NCBI RefSeq assembly: GCF_026127265.1
Contig: NZ_WWFG01000002.1
Coordinates: forward strand, 248,001 to 312,000
DNA: 64,000 nt
Source of the DNA: Nostoc sp. KVJ3
GTDB taxonomy: Bacteria > Cyanobacteriota > Cyanobacteriia > Cyanobacteriales > Nostocaceae
Direction: 5' to 3'
Below the pieces are notes generated by a model. The model did no database searches. It was given only the letters and a program-made list of their open reading frames with translations, and was not told where the DNA came from. Shown one piece after another: positions 29,175 to 42,500 of this stretch. The position numbers and the translations under genes are program-made. Each line of letters starts with the position of its first letter. Position 1 is the stretch's first letter.

Positions 29175-32100
29175 ATGATCATAAATTCAGTGCATAACAG
29201 TAATGAACTTAACAATTCTGAAATAGCAATAATTGCTGTTGCTGGTAGATTTACAGGCGCAAAAGATATTGAATCATTTTGGCAGAATTTACAAGATGGT
29301 GTAGAATCTATCTCCTGGCTGACAGATGAAGAATTAATAAATTCCGGCGTTTCTCTAGATTTACTAAATAATCCTAATTATGTAAAAGCTAGCGGTGTTC
29401 TCTCAGACATTGAATTGTTTGATGCAAATTTCTTTGCTTATAGCGCTAAAGAAGCTGAGTTAATAGATCCACAACAACGCCTATTTTTAGAATTGGCTTG
29501 GCAAGCTGTAGAAAAAGCTGGTTATGACCCACAAACTTATCATGGTTTAATGGGGGTTTATGGTGGTGTGGGGATGAATAGGTATTTTCTCAACAACCTT
29601 TACCCTAATCATCAATTACTAGAAGCGCTTGACCCTCTTCAGTTAGGAATCTCTAACGATAAAGATTTTTTACCTACACGAGTTGCATATAAACTCAACT
29701 TGACTGGCCCCGCAGTAAATGTGCAAACAGCCTGTTCTACTTCTTTGGTTGCTGTGCATGTAGCTTGTCAAAGTCTCTTAAATGGAGAATGTGACATGGC
29801 TTTAGCTGGTGGAGTTACTCTGTGCATTCCTCAAAAAATAGGTTATTTGCATCAAGAGGGAATGATTCTTTCTCCTGATGGACACTGCCGTGCTTTTGAT
29901 GCTAAGGCACAAGGGACGATCGCTGGTAGCGGTGCTGGGATTGTGGTATTGAAAAGATTAAAGGATGCGATAAGCGATCGCGACCACATCCATGCAATCA
30001 TTAAAGGCTCGGCCATCAATAACGATGGTGCAATGAAAGTCGGCTACACTGCGCCTAGTGTCAGCGGTCAAGCAGCAGTGATTGGCGAGGCTCAAGCTAT
30101 AGCTGGTGTAGATGCTGAAACCATTTCCTACATCGAAGCTCATGGCACAGCTACACCTTTAGGAGATCCGATTGAAATTACAGCTTTAACTCAAGCTTTT
30201 AATCAAACTACCGATAAAAAAGGTTTCTGCGCTATTGGTTCGCTAAAAACCAACTTAGGACATTTGGATACAGCAGCAGGTGTGGCAGGTTTGATTAAGA
30301 CTGTATTAGCACTGCAACATAAAATGCTGCCTCCTAGTTTGCACTTCGAGACACCTAATCCCAAAATTGATTTTGTTAACAGTCCTTTTTATGTCAATAC
30401 AAAATTGACTGAATGGAAAACAAATAATATCCCTCGCCGTGCTGGAGTTAGTTCTTTTGGTATGGGGGGTACTAATGCTCATGTAATTTTAGAAGAAGCA
30501 CCAACTCAATTAAAAATTAAAAATTTAAAATTAAAAAGTGAATATTTTCTGTTATGTCTGTCGGCTAAGACTGCGAGTGCGCTGGAGAAGGCGACGGCTA
30601 ATTTAATTACACATTTGAAAGAGCATCCAGAACTAAATTTAGGTGATGTAGCTTATACCCTTAATAGTGGTCGCCGGGGTTTTAATTACCGACGAATGTT
30701 AATTTGTCAAGACTTAGAAGATGCTGTCAAAGGTCTTAGCAGTTTAGATCCAAAACAAGTTTTGACAAATTATACAGAGATTACAGAACGGCCTGTTGTC
30801 TTTATGTTTCCTGGTCAAGGTTCACAGTATGTCAACATGGCGCGGGAAATTTATGAAACCCAGACAGTATTTAAAGAACAAGTTGATTATTGCTCAGAAA
30901 TTCTTAAACCACAACTAGGGTTAGATTTGCGTCATATTCTCTACCCCAGCGACGAAAAGATTGATGAAGCATCAAAGCAACTTCAACAAACAGCGATGTC
31001 TGACGACAAGCTGCTTCGCATCTACGCTCAACCTGCTATTTTTGTAATTGAATACGCCCTAGCTAAATTATGGCAGTCTTATGGAGTAGAACCACAAGCT
31101 GCGATCGGTCACAGTATTGGCGAGTACGTCGCAGCAACCCTAGCAGAAGTTTTTTCTTTAGAAGATGCCTTATCTCTAGTAGCAGCACGCGGACAGATGA
31201 TGCAGCAACTTCCCACTGGAGCAATGCTTTCTGTTCCCCTACCCGCAGACAAGCTAACATCCTTATTAGGGTCAGAACTTTCTGTTGCAGCAATTAATCA
31301 ACCCTCACAGTGTGTAATTTCCGGTTCCACAGCAGCAGTAGATGCACTACAAAATCAGCTTGCTGCTCAAGGCATTGAATGTCGCCGTCTGCATACTTCC
31401 CATGCCTTCCATTCTCAAATGATGGAACCAATCTTAGAAGCATTTGCAGAGCGAGTCAAAAAAGTTACTTTAAATCCCCCAAAAATTCCTTATATCTCCA
31501 ACCTAACTGGTACTTGGATTACAGTTACACAAGCCACAAATCCTGACTACTACGCTCAACATCTACGTTCCACAGTGCTGTTTGCCGAAGGTGTAGAAAA
31601 ATTATTAGCAACACCTGAGCAAGTCTTACTAGAGGTGGGGCCAGGACATACACTAACTACATTAGTAAAAAGAAATCCAGACAAAGCAGACACACAAACG
31701 GTCTTAACTTCGGTACGTCATCCTCAAGAAAAGCAATCCGATATTCGTGTTTTATCTAACACATTTGGTCAACTCTGGTTGGCTGGAGTTGAGGTAGATT
31801 GGTTTGAATTTTATAGTCAAGAAGAGTATTATCGTCTTCCCTTACCGACTTATCCCTTTGAACGCCAACGTTATTGGATTGATCCCCCACAAAAAGCAGC
31901 TTGGGGGCAGTTGGAAATCTTGCCCACAACATCACAATTGTGGACATTGCTTACACAAGCAGGTCAAAAACAAGCAAATACTAGAAATGCAGAACTCAAC
32001 GAGTTAACCTATCAAGAGAATAGACAGTGGTTGGATCGTTTATGTACAGCCTACATTAACTTTGCATTCAAGCAATTACGTGCTTTTAGGAATTCCGAAG

Positions 32101-33461
32101 AAAAGTATTCTTTAGAGAATTTGTTGGCGCAATGTCATATAACTCCCCGCTATCAGCAATTGTTATCTAGATGGTTGCAAATATTGGTTGAACAAGGACA
32201 ACTACAGCAACAAGAGGGGTTATTTAGTGAGCTAGTGCCATGTTCGCAAGATTATATTAATGAACATTTAGAAGAAGTCAGAGCGAGGTTCGCGGCTTCA
32301 TCTTTAGTAGATTTAGATTTAGTGCAACGTTGTGGTGAAAATTTAGCTGCTGTTGTTATTGGTGAACAAGAACCATTAGAGATTTTCAATGAACTGGTTT
32401 ACCAAAAGGAAAACAACGGTTCATATTCAGAATCTCCCTTAATTAATTACTACAACTCCATCTTGCGCTCAAGTTTGAAACAGGTAGTCAAATCATTGCC
32501 ATCATCGATTCACCTGAGAGTTCTAGAAATCGGTGGAGGTACTGGTGTGTCTACGCAAGCATTATTACCTATGTTGCCATCCAAACAAACCAATTATACT
32601 TTTACTGATATTGGTAGCGGCTTTCTAACTCAAGCCCAACATAAGTTTAAAGACTATCCATTTGTTGAATATCGATTACTAGATATAGACAAATCACCAA
32701 CTGAGCAAGAGTTTGAAAAGTATAGCTTTGATGTAATAATAGCCTCTAATGTGTTGCACGCAACTCGGAATATAGATCAAACACTTCATCATGTACGCTC
32801 TTTATTAGCTCCTGGGGGTTTTCTGCTAGTGTGGGAAATAACTCAGCCGAAAATAGACTTTGATATTAGTTGGGGTCTGCTGTTGAAACCTTTAGACGAT
32901 AAAAGACGCAACCCAGGTCAGCCTTTTATTATCAAAGACCAGTGGTTTGAAGCACTACACGAGCAAGATTTTGTTCAAGTTGCTGCGTTTCCTGAAACTG
33001 AAGCGTTGGAACATCAAATTATTATGGCTCAAGCTTCTGCATCAGCCGCATTTAGCACAAAATCTAGGCAAAGAGAGGCTGACCAAAATTTAGAAATTTC
33101 ATTACAAATCAAGCCGGATGTTTTTCAGCCAGAAAAATTATCGGCACTCTACTCCAGACCTAATTTACGCAATTTATATATAGCTCCTCGTGATAAGATT
33201 GAACAAATAGTTGCCGATATCTGGCAAGAATTATTAGGAATTAAGCAGGTGGGAATTCATGATAATTTTTTTGAATTAGGAGGAGATTCCTTAACAGGCG
33301 CTCAAGTTATATCACGACTAAAAAATACTTTTTCTACCCGATTATCTGTAGCAAGTTTGTTTGAATCTCCGACAATAGCTGAAATAGCACCAAAACTAGA
33401 AAGACAACCAGAGTCAGATATTAACTTAGGTGCAATTGATAGAGAAGAAATAGCAATTTAA
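29175..33461 (+). CDS. Type I polyketide synthase module, KS-AT-MT-ACP
   Basis: This 1428-residue single-module PKS has a ketosynthase (about 13-435) with active-site TACSTSL near 186 and catalytic histidines in EAHGTATPLGD and NLGHLDTAAG. The acyltransferase (about 540-860) has GQGSQY, the active serine in GHSIGEY near 645, and HAFH near 752, the signature usually linked to malonyl-CoA. A SAM methyltransferase follows, with LEIGGGTG near 1117 and a domain of about 300 residues between AT and ACP, where C-methyltransferases normally sit. The carrier protein has LGGDSLTG near 1368. No ketoreductase, dehydratase or enoylreductase was found, so the added unit should stay a beta-ketone, methylated on the alpha carbon (or, less likely, on enol oxygen). 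It takes the chain from the three-module NRPS and passes it to the NRPS downstream. Confidence 0.94.
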   Translation: MIINSVHNSNELNNSEIAIIAVAGRFTGAKDIESFWQNLQDGVESISWLTDEELINSGVSLDLLNNPNYVKASGVLSDIELFDANFFAYSAKEAELIDPQQRLFLELAWQAVEKAGYDPQTYHGLMGVYGGVGMNRYFLNNLYPNHQLLEALDPLQLGISNDKDFLPTRVAYKLNLTGPAVNVQTACSTSLVAVHVACQSLLNGECDMALAGGVTLCIPQKIGYLHQEGMILSPDGHCRAFDAKAQGTIAGSGAGIVVLKRLKDAISDRDHIHAIIKGSAINNDGAMKVGYTAPSVSGQAAVIGEAQAIAGVDAETISYIEAHGTATPLGDPIEITALTQAFNQTTDKKGFCAIGSLKTNLGHLDTAAGVAGLIKTVLALQHKMLPPSLHFETPNPKIDFVNSPFYVNTKLTEWKTNNIPRRAGVSSFGMGGTNAHVILEEAPTQLKIKNLKLKSEYFLLCLSAKTASALEKATANLITHLKEHPELNLGDVAYTLNSGRRGFNYRRMLICQDLEDAVKGLSSLDPKQVLTNYTEITERPVVFMFPGQGSQYVNMAREIYETQTVFKEQVDYCSEILKPQLGLDLRHILYPSDEKIDEASKQLQQTAMSDDKLLRIYAQPAIFVIEYALAKLWQSYGVEPQAAIGHSIGEYVAATLAEVFSLEDALSLVAARGQMMQQLPTGAMLSVPLPADKLTSLLGSELSVAAINQPSQCVISGSTAAVDALQNQLAAQGIECRRLHTSHAFHSQMMEPILEAFAERVKKVTLNPPKIPYISNLTGTWITVTQATNPDYYAQHLRSTVLFAEGVEKLLATPEQVLLEVGPGHTLTTLVKRNPDKADTQTVLTSVRHPQEKQSDIRVLSNTFGQLWLAGVEVDWFEFYSQEEYYRLPLPTYPFERQRYWIDPPQKAAWGQLEILPTTSQLWTLLTQAGQKQANTRNAELNELTYQENRQWLDRLCTAYINFAFKQLRAFRNSEEKYSLENLLAQCHITPRYQQLLSRWLQILVEQGQLQQQEGLFSELVPCSQDYINEHLEEVRARFAASSLVDLDLVQRCGENLAAVVIGEQEPLEIFNELVYQKENNGSYSESPLINYYNSILRSSLKQVVKSLPSSIHLRVLEIGGGTGVSTQALLPMLPSKQTNYTFTDIGSGFLTQAQHKFKDYPFVEYRLLDIDKSPTEQEFEKYSFDVIIASNVLHATRNIDQTLHHVRSLLAPGGFLLVWEITQPKIDFDISWGLLLKPLDDKRRNPGQPFIIKDQWFEALHEQDFVQVAAFPETEALEHQIIMAQASASAAFSTKSRQREADQNLEISLQIKPDVFQPEKLSALYSRPNLRNLYIAPRDKIEQIVADIWQELLGIKQVGIHDNFFELGGDSLTGAQVISRLKNTFSTRLSVASLFESPTIAEIAPKLERQPESDINLGAIDREEIAI

Positions 33462-33518
33462 ATAACAAATAATTTTAAATCACGAATTACGAATTAGGCG
33501 AGTGGGGGTTATCTTTCT

Positions 33519-36500
33519 GTGAATATCGAACAATTGGTTGCTGATCTTAATAAACAGGGTGTGAAGTTGTGGGTTGAAGGTGAGCAGTTGCGTGCTAATG
33601 CTCCCAAGGGAGTATTGACGCTAGAAACTCGTGACTTATTAGCTGAAAATAAAGCGGAACTTATTTTGTTGCTGCATGAGAAAAATGCGGACACCGATAT
33701 AAATTTATCCCCGATCAAAGCCGATCGCCCTCAGAACTTACCTCTGTCTTTTGCCCAAGAACGACTCTGGTTATTAAACCAGATGGAACCAGATAACCCT
33801 TTCTACAACGAACAAACAACTATAAAACTTCATGGTCACTTGAATGTCGTGGCGCTAGAGCAAAGCCTCAACAAAATTATCGATCGCCACGAAGTCTTAC
33901 GTACCAACTTCCGCACTATTAACGAACAGCCAGTCCAGGTAATTGCTGACAGCTTAATTTTAAGTGTGCCAGTAGTAGACCTTACAGAACTACCTGAAGA
34001 TGAAAGAGAAATCGCTTGCCAAAAATTAGCTGCAACTGAAGCTACTCAAACCTTTGACCTTGCTAGTTCTCCTTTAATCCGAGCTTGTGTGGTGAAACTT
34101 AAAGAGGTAGAACACGCTTTGGTACTAACAGTACACCACATTATCGTGGATGGTTGGTCAACAGGCGTATTGATGCGTGAGTTAGCAACCATTTACTCAG
34201 CCCTCTGCAATAACCTGTCCCCAGAGCTACCTGAGCTACCAATTCAGTATGCCGACTATGCCATTTGGCAACGGCAGTGGTTGCAAAAAGAAGTACTCCA
34301 AACGCAGCTTGATTACTGGAAACAACTACTCAATAAAGCTCCTAATTTACTAGAATTACCCACAGACAGACCAAGACCAGCCATTCAAACTTACCGGGGC
34401 GCAGTTCAATATGTCGAATTATCAAATGAACTGAGTCAAGCGATCGCTAATTTTAGCAGACAACAGGGAGCCACCCTGTTCATGACGCTGTTCTGTGCTT
34501 ATGTCACCTTGCTTTATCGCTACACAGGCTCCGATGACATTGTAGTGGGTACGCCCACTGCTAACCGCGATCGCTTGGAACTCGAAGGGTTAATTGGCTT
34601 TTTTGTCAATACTTTAGTGATGCGTACTGATTTGTCAGGCAATCCCAGCTTTAAGGAATTGCTAAGTCGAGTGCGGCAACTGACACTAAAAGCGTATGCT
34701 CATCCAGACCTGCCTTTTGAGGAGTTGGTAAAAGCATTGCGGCCAGAACGAGACCTCAGCTATACGCCACTGTTCCAGGTGATGTTTGTCTTCCAGAATG
34801 CGCCTATATCTGAAGTAGAGCTTGCTGGCTTAACTATCAGTTCTTTGCCAACCCAAAGCGCACCTGCCAAATTTGATTTAACTTTATCAATGCAGAATAC
34901 TGCAACTGGACTGGTGAGTATGTGGCAGTACAACGCTGACTTGTTTGATGCCAGCACAATTGAACGGATGAGCGGGCATTTTGTCACATTGCTTGAGGGA
35001 ATTGTTGCTAACCCTATTCAGCAAATTTCACAATTGCCTCTGCTGACAGCAATTGAGCAACAGCAATTATTAGTTGAGTGGAACAATACTCAGTCCAACT
35101 ATCCCCAGGATAAATGTATTCATCAGTTGTTTGAGGAGCAAGTAGCACGCACACCCGATGCTGTGGCAGTGGTGTTTGAATATGAACAGCTGACTTATCG
35201 GCAGTTGAATTATCGCGCTAACCAATTGGCACATTACTTGCAGTCTTTGGGTGTAAAACCAGATGTACTGGTGGGTATTTGTGTAGAGCGTTCCTTAGAA
35301 ATGGTGGTGGGACTACTGGGTATCCTCAAAGCAGGTGGGGCTTATGTGCCACTTGACCCAGACTATCCTGCTGAACGCTTGAGCTTTATGTTAGAAGATG
35401 CTCAAGTTACAGTACTGCTGACACAACAGCAACTCAAGGAAAAGTTACCTCAGCATCAAGCGCAGGTTGTATATTTAGATACTGATTGGCAATTTATTTA
35501 TAAGTCTTGTCAGGAAAATCCAATTACTACCGTGCAAGATAGTAACTTGGCTTATGTGATTTACACATCCGGTTCCACTGGCAAGCCCAAAGGAGCAATG
35601 AACACGCACTTGGGAATTTGCAATCGCCTGCTGTGGATGCAACAAGCATATCAATTAACAGTAGTAGATTGCATTTTACAGAAAACTCCTTTTAGCTTCG
35701 ACGTGTCAGTTTGGGAGTTCTTCTGGCCGTTAATCACTGGAGCGCGTTTAGTTGTGGCTAAACCAGGTGGACATAAAGATAGTGCTTACTTGGTCAACCT
35801 AATTTTAGAGCAGCAGGTTACTCATGTGCATTTTGTTCCTTCTATGCTCCAGGTTTTCTTAGAAGAACCAAGTCTCGAAAATTGCCGTAGCTTGAAACGA
35901 GTAATCTGTAGTGGTGAAGCTTTGTATGTAGAACTTCAGGAACGCTTTTTTGCTCGGTTAGACTGCGAATTGCACAATCTCTATGGCCCAACAGAAGCGG
36001 CAATTGATGTCACCTACTGGCAATGCTTCCCAAATGGCAATCTCAGGACAGTACCGATTGGGCGGCCAATAGCCAACACACAAATCTACATTTTAGACGA
36101 GCATCTGCAACCAGTCCCCGTAGGTGTAGCAGGAGAATTGCATATTGCTGGTTTGGGGTTGGCAAGAGGCTACTTGAACCGAAAAGAATTGACAACAGGA
36201 AAATTCATTCCCAATCCCTTCTCGAATGATAAATCAGAACGCCTTTATAAAACAGGCGACCTAGTACGCTACTTGGATGATGGCAATATAGAATACCTTG
36301 GTCGCATCGATAACCAAGTCAAGATTCGCGGCTTCCGCATTGAGTTGGGAGAAATTGAGACAGTCCTCAACAGCCACCCACAAATACAACAAGCTGTAGT
36401 CATTGCCAGAGAAGATATTCCAGGTGATAAACGCTTGGTAGCATATTTAGCTGCTACTGATAAATCACTGACAACCAACCAACTACGTGAATTTCTCAAG

Positions 36501-39500
36501 CACCAGCTACCAGAATACATGGTTCCTAGTGCGATCGCCATTTTGGAGTCCTTACCTCTAACTCATAGTGGCAAAGTAGACCGCCGCGCCTTACCTGCAC
36601 CGGATTTACAAAGCGAACAAATAGGCAAATATGTAGCCCCACGCACTCCAATTGAAGAACTATTATCACAAATTTGGGCGCAAATCCTGAAAGTAGAGCA
36701 AGTGGGTATTCATGATAACTTCTTTACCTTGGGAGGACATTCGCTGCTAGCAACGCAACTAGTTTCACGTATCCGTAACATTTTCAAAGTAGAACTAGCA
36801 TTGCGTGAATTTTTTGCAAACGCGACAGTTGCCGAATTGACGCAAGAGATTGAGCAGTTACAGCAACAAAACTTAGAACTGTCTGCACCGCCTATCTTAC
36901 CAAGGGCAGAGAATGCAGAACTCGCACTATCATATGCTCAACAGCGTTTATGGTTTTTAGACCAATTCGAGCCAAACAGTCCCTTCTACAATATGCCCAT
37001 AGCATTGCGTTTAGCAGGAACTTTGCAAATTGCCGCATTAGAACAAAGCTTACAAGAAATCATTGCTCGCCACGAAGCCTTACGTACCAACTTCATTACA
37101 ATTGATGAACAACCAACACAAATCATTCAAACACAAACAAATTGGACAGTCTGTGTTGTTGAGTTGCAGCATTTGCCAAGCAGTGAACAAGAAATTGCCA
37201 CACAGCAATTAGCGCAACAACAAGCGATTCAACCCTTTGAGTTAGCAACGCAACCATTAGTGAGAGCAACATTAGTAGTGCTGTCCGAGACAGAACATGT
37301 CTTATTACTGTGTATGCACCACATTGTCTCCGATGGCTGGTCAATGGGTATATTTATTCAAGAACTAGCGACCTTGTACAATGCTTATTTAATAGGTCAG
37401 CCGTCACCCTTAGCATCACTGCCGATTCAATATGCAGATTTTGCCTTATGGCAAAGACAGTGGTTGCAAGGGGAAGTACTACAAAGCCAACTAAGTTACT
37501 GGCAACAACAACTAAAAGACGCACCAGCCTTATTGTCGTTACCCACAGACCGACCCAGACCTGCTGTGCAGACTTACCACGGGACACATCTTGAATTTGC
37601 ACTTCCTCCTGAATTAACTGGTAAACTGACAAAACTAAGCCAAGAGCAAGGTTGTACCCTCTTTATGACGCTATTGGCAGCGTTTGATACCCTGCTTTAT
37701 CGCTACACAGGGCAATCAGACATATTAGTGGGTTCGCCAATTGCTAACCGCGATCGCTCTGAGATAGAAGGGTTAATTGGCTTTTTTGTCAATACCTTAG
37801 TTATGCGTTCTAACTTGGCAGATAATCCCAGTTTTAGCGAATTACTAGGTCGGGTTCGTGAAATGACAATGGAGGCATACTCTCATCAGCATTTGCCTTT
37901 TGAAATGCTGGTGGAAGCATCACAGCCAGAACGGGATCTTAGCTATACACCACTATTCCAAGTAATGTTTGTCCTCCAAAATGCACCCACATCTGGATTA
38001 GAACTGACTGGGCTAAGTGTCAGTCCATTGCCAATAAAAGGTATAACTTCCAGGTTTGATTTAACCTTAATCATGCGGAACAATGGCACTGGACTGGCAG
38101 GGGTGTGGGAGTACAACACTGACTTGTTTGATGCTAGTACCATTGAGCGAATGACTGGTCATTTTGTGACGTTGCTTGAAGGTATTATTGCTAACCCACA
38201 ACAGCCAATCTCACAATTGCCCCTGCTAACACAACTGGAACAACAAAAGTTACTTGTTGAGTGGAACGATACAGGAGTGGATTATCCACTCCATAAGTGC
38301 ATCCATCAGTTATTTGAGGAACAAGTAGCGCGTACCCCCGATGCAGTGGCGGTGGAGTTTGAAAATCAACAACTAACTTACCACCAATTAAACTATCGCG
38401 CTAACCAGTTGGCGCACTACTTGCAGTCTTTGGGAGTAAAACCAGATGTCCTAGTCGGGTTGTGTGTAGAGCGTTCTTTAGAGATGGTCATAGGACTACT
38501 GGGGATACTAAAAGCGGGAGGAGCTTATGTACCACTTGACCCAGAGTATCCCCAAGAGCGTTTGAGATTTATTTTAGAAGATGCTCAAGTTAGGGTATTG
38601 GTGACACCGCAGTTGCTCAAAGAGCGACTGCCCCAAAATCAAGCCAAACTTATTTGTTTGGATACTGACGCTGAAGTGATTTCCCAGTGCAGTCAGGACA
38701 ATCTCATCTGTGGCGTACAACCCAATAACTTAGCTTATATAATTTACACTTCTGGTTCCACAGGTCAACCAAAGGGTATAGCCATGAGTCAGCTTGCTCT
38801 TTGCAATCTAATCTTGTGGCATCGGGACAATCTGAAAATTGCGCCTGGAGCAAAAACCCTACAATTTGCTTCAATTAACTTTGATGTCTCCTTCCAAGAA
38901 ATCTTCACTACTTGGTGTTCTGGCGGCACATTGTTCTTAATTGCAGAGGAATTACGCCGCGATGCTTCAGCTTTGTTAGGCTTTCTCCAACAAGAAGCGA
39001 TTGAAAGAATGTTTCTCCCCTTTGTGGGCTTACAGCAATTAGCTGAAGTCGCTGTTGGTAGTGAATTAGTTAATAGTCATTTGCGAGAAATCATTACTGC
39101 TGGGGAACAGTTGCAGATTACTCCAGCTATTTCTGAGTGGTTTCGCAAACTAACTGATTGTACATTGCACAATCAGTATGGGCCATCAGAAACGCATTTA
39201 GCCACCAGCTTGACTTTGCCTAATTCAGTAGACACTTGGCCGTTACTTCCTGCCATTGGGCGACCCATTGCCAACACGCAAATTTACATTCTCGATAAAT
39301 ATTTACAGCCTGTACCAGTGGGTGTACCAGGAGAAATTTACATTGCTGGTGTCCTTTTAGCCCAAGGCTACTTTAACCGTCCTGAGTTAACCCAAGAGAA
39401 ATTCATTCCTAATCCTTTTAGCGATAAGCCGCATTCTCGTCTCTACAAAACCGGGGACTTAGCACGCTACTTAAGCGACGGTAACATTGAATTTTTAGGA

Positions 39501-42500
39501 CGCATCGATAGTCAGGTTAAGGTGCGGGGTTTCCGCATTGAGTTGGGGGAAGTTGAAGCAGTACTGAGCCAACTAATGGATGTACAGGCATCTTGTGCAG
39601 TTGTCCGTGAAGATACACCAGGCGATAAACGCCTAGTTGCTTACATTGTGCCGCAAAATGAGCAGACTTGTACTGAGCGACTTGCCTTGAGCGAAGTCGA
39701 AAGGAGTCGAAGTACACTCTCTGTAAGTGTTGTGCGTAACTTCCTCAAGTCAAAGTTACCAGAGTATATGGTGCCAAGTGCGATAGTCATCTTGGACGCT
39801 CTACCACTTACCCCCAACGGGAAACTAGACCGCCGCGCATTGCCCGCACCTGATGTACACAGCCAATTATCGGACAAATATGTTGCCCCACGTAACCCAA
39901 TCGAAGAAATCCTGTCAGTAATTTGGGCGCAAGTGCTAAAAATAGAGCAAGTCGGCATACATGATAACTTCTTTGAACTGGGAGGACACTCACTACTAGC
40001 AATGCAACTAGTCTCCCGTGTGCGTAATAGCTTGAAAGTAGAACTCCTATTACGTAGCTTATTTGCCGCACCAACGGTTGCTGAATTGGCGCAAGTGATT
40101 GGCCAATTGCAGCAACAGGATTTAGAATTAATTTCCCCACCCATCGTACCAAGGGCAAGGGATACAGAATTACCACTGTCTTATGCTCAACAGCGTTTGT
40201 GGTTTTTAGACCAGTTAGAGCCGAACAGTGCTGCATACAACTTACCTTTACCTTTGCGTCTAGTCGGAATTCTTAATCGAACTGCCTTAGAACAAAGCTT
40301 ACAAGAAATTATTTATCGCCACGAAGCGTTACGTACTAATTTCGTCATAATTGATGGAAAACCAAATCAAATTATTCAAACAGGGACTACTTGGACAGTA
40401 TCAGTTGTTGATTTGAAGCATTTATCGCCAACGGAACAAGAAATCGCTACACAGGAATTAGCCCAACAACAAGCACAACAGCCTTTTAACCTGACAAAGG
40501 GAGTATTAGTCAAAGCGATATTGGTAGTCCTTAATGAGACAGAACACGTTTTATTACTGTGTATGCACCATATTGTCTCTGATGGCTGGTCAACAGGTGT
40601 GTTTGTCCAAGAACTAGAAGCACTGTATAATGCTTATTCTCAAGGTCAACCGTCACCATTAACACCACTGACGGTTCAGTATGCAGATTTCGCACTGTGG
40701 CAAAGAAACTGGTTACAAGGAGATGTACTGCAAAGCCAACTCTCGTACTGGCAACAGCAGCTAAAAGACGCACCAGCTTTGTTGTCCCTACCCACAGACC
40801 GACCCAGACCAGCTTTGCAGACTTTTGCTGGCGCACATCAAGAGTTTGCACTCTCTGGAGAGTTAACTGATAGATTGGTAAAACTGAGTCAGGAGCAAGG
40901 CGTTACCCTCTTTATGACGCTGTTAGCAGCTTATGATATCCTGCTTTATCGCTACACAGGTGTAGCAGATATATTGGTGGGGACGCCAATTGCCAACCGC
41001 GATCGCTCTGAGATAGAAGGGTTAATTGGCTTTTTTGTCAACACATTAGTGATGCGTACTGACTTGGCAGGCAATCCCAGTTTTAGCGAATTACTGACTC
41101 GTGTTCGAGAAGTAGCGTTGGGAGCGTATGCTCATCAGAATCTACCTTTTGAAATGCTGGTAGAAGCATTGCAGCCAGAACGGGATCTCAGTCATACACC
41201 ACTGTTTCAGGTAATGTTTGTCCTCCAGAATGCACCCACATTTGGATTAGAACTGACTGGACTCACTGTCAGTTCATTGTCAATAAAAGGTACAACTTCC
41301 AGGTTTGATTTAACCTTAATCATGCAGAACACTGCCACTGGATTGGTCGGGGTGTGGGAGTACAACACTGACTTGTTTGATGCCAGCACAATTGAACGAA
41401 TGACGGGTCATTTTGTGACGTTGCTTGAAGGTATTATTGCTAACCCACAACAGCCAATCTCACAATTGCCCCTGCTGCCAGAAGTTGAGCAAAGGCAGTT
41501 ACTTATCGAATGGAACGATACCCAGTCCAACTATCCTCAGAATAAATGTATCCATCAGTTGTTTGAGGAGCAGGTGGAGCGTACTCCTGATGCCATAGCA
41601 GTAGTGTTTGAAAATCAGCAGCTCACCTATTACCAATTGAATTGTCGTGCTAATCAGTTAGCGCATTACTTGCGCTCATTGGGTGTAAAACCAGATGTGC
41701 TGGTGGGTCTTTGTGTAGAACGTTCAGTGGAAATGGTAGTTGGACTTTTGGGCGTTCTCAAAGCGGGTGGGGCATATCTGCCACTTGACCCAGAGTATCC
41801 GCCTGAGCGTTTAAACTTCATGTTAGAAGATGCTCAAGTTCAAGTGCTGCTTAGTCAACGGCAACTTATTGACAGAATTCCCCAGTATCAAGCAAAACAA
41901 GTCTTTTTCGATGAAGTCTGGTCACAAATTGCCCAAAACAATCAAGATAACCCAACCAGTGGAGTCAGAGCTTTTCATCTAGCTAATCTGATTTACACGT
42001 CAGGGTCTACAGGTAGACCTAAAGGTGTGATGGTTGAGCATCAGGGGCTATGTAACCTAGCTCAAGCTCAAATTCAGACTTTTGGCTTGACTTCGGATAG
42101 TCGCGTTCTCCAATTTGCCTCCTTTAGTTTTGATGCAAGCATCTCAGAAATCTTGATGGCTTTAGGATCAGGCGGAATGCTGTACCTGGGAACAAAAGAC
42201 TCTCTATTGCCAGGGAAGCCGTTAATTGAGCAATTACGCAATCATTGTATTACCCATATAACCCTACCACCATCGGCACTAGCAGTTATGCCTATGGAGG
42301 AACTGCCGACACTGCAAACAATAATTGTGGCTGGAGAAGCTTGTCCTGCTGAATTAATCAAGCAATGGTCTATTGGTAGAAACTTCTTCAACGCTTATGG
42401 CCCAACAGAAGCTACTGTCTGTGCCACGATTGGCAAAGCCACGCCGAAGGCGATCGCAAAATGCACTGATGATGAGAAAATATCTATTGGTAAGGCGATC

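Noticed and set aside
29175..33461. Trans-AT PKS
   Set aside because: A complete AT with GHSIGEY and HAFH is present in the module.
39641..40144. 167-codon minus-strand reading frame in the four-module NRPS
   Set aside because: It is antisense to a strongly conserved PCP/condensation region. Equivalent shadows recur at homologous points of other modules, so it reflects conserved sense codons.
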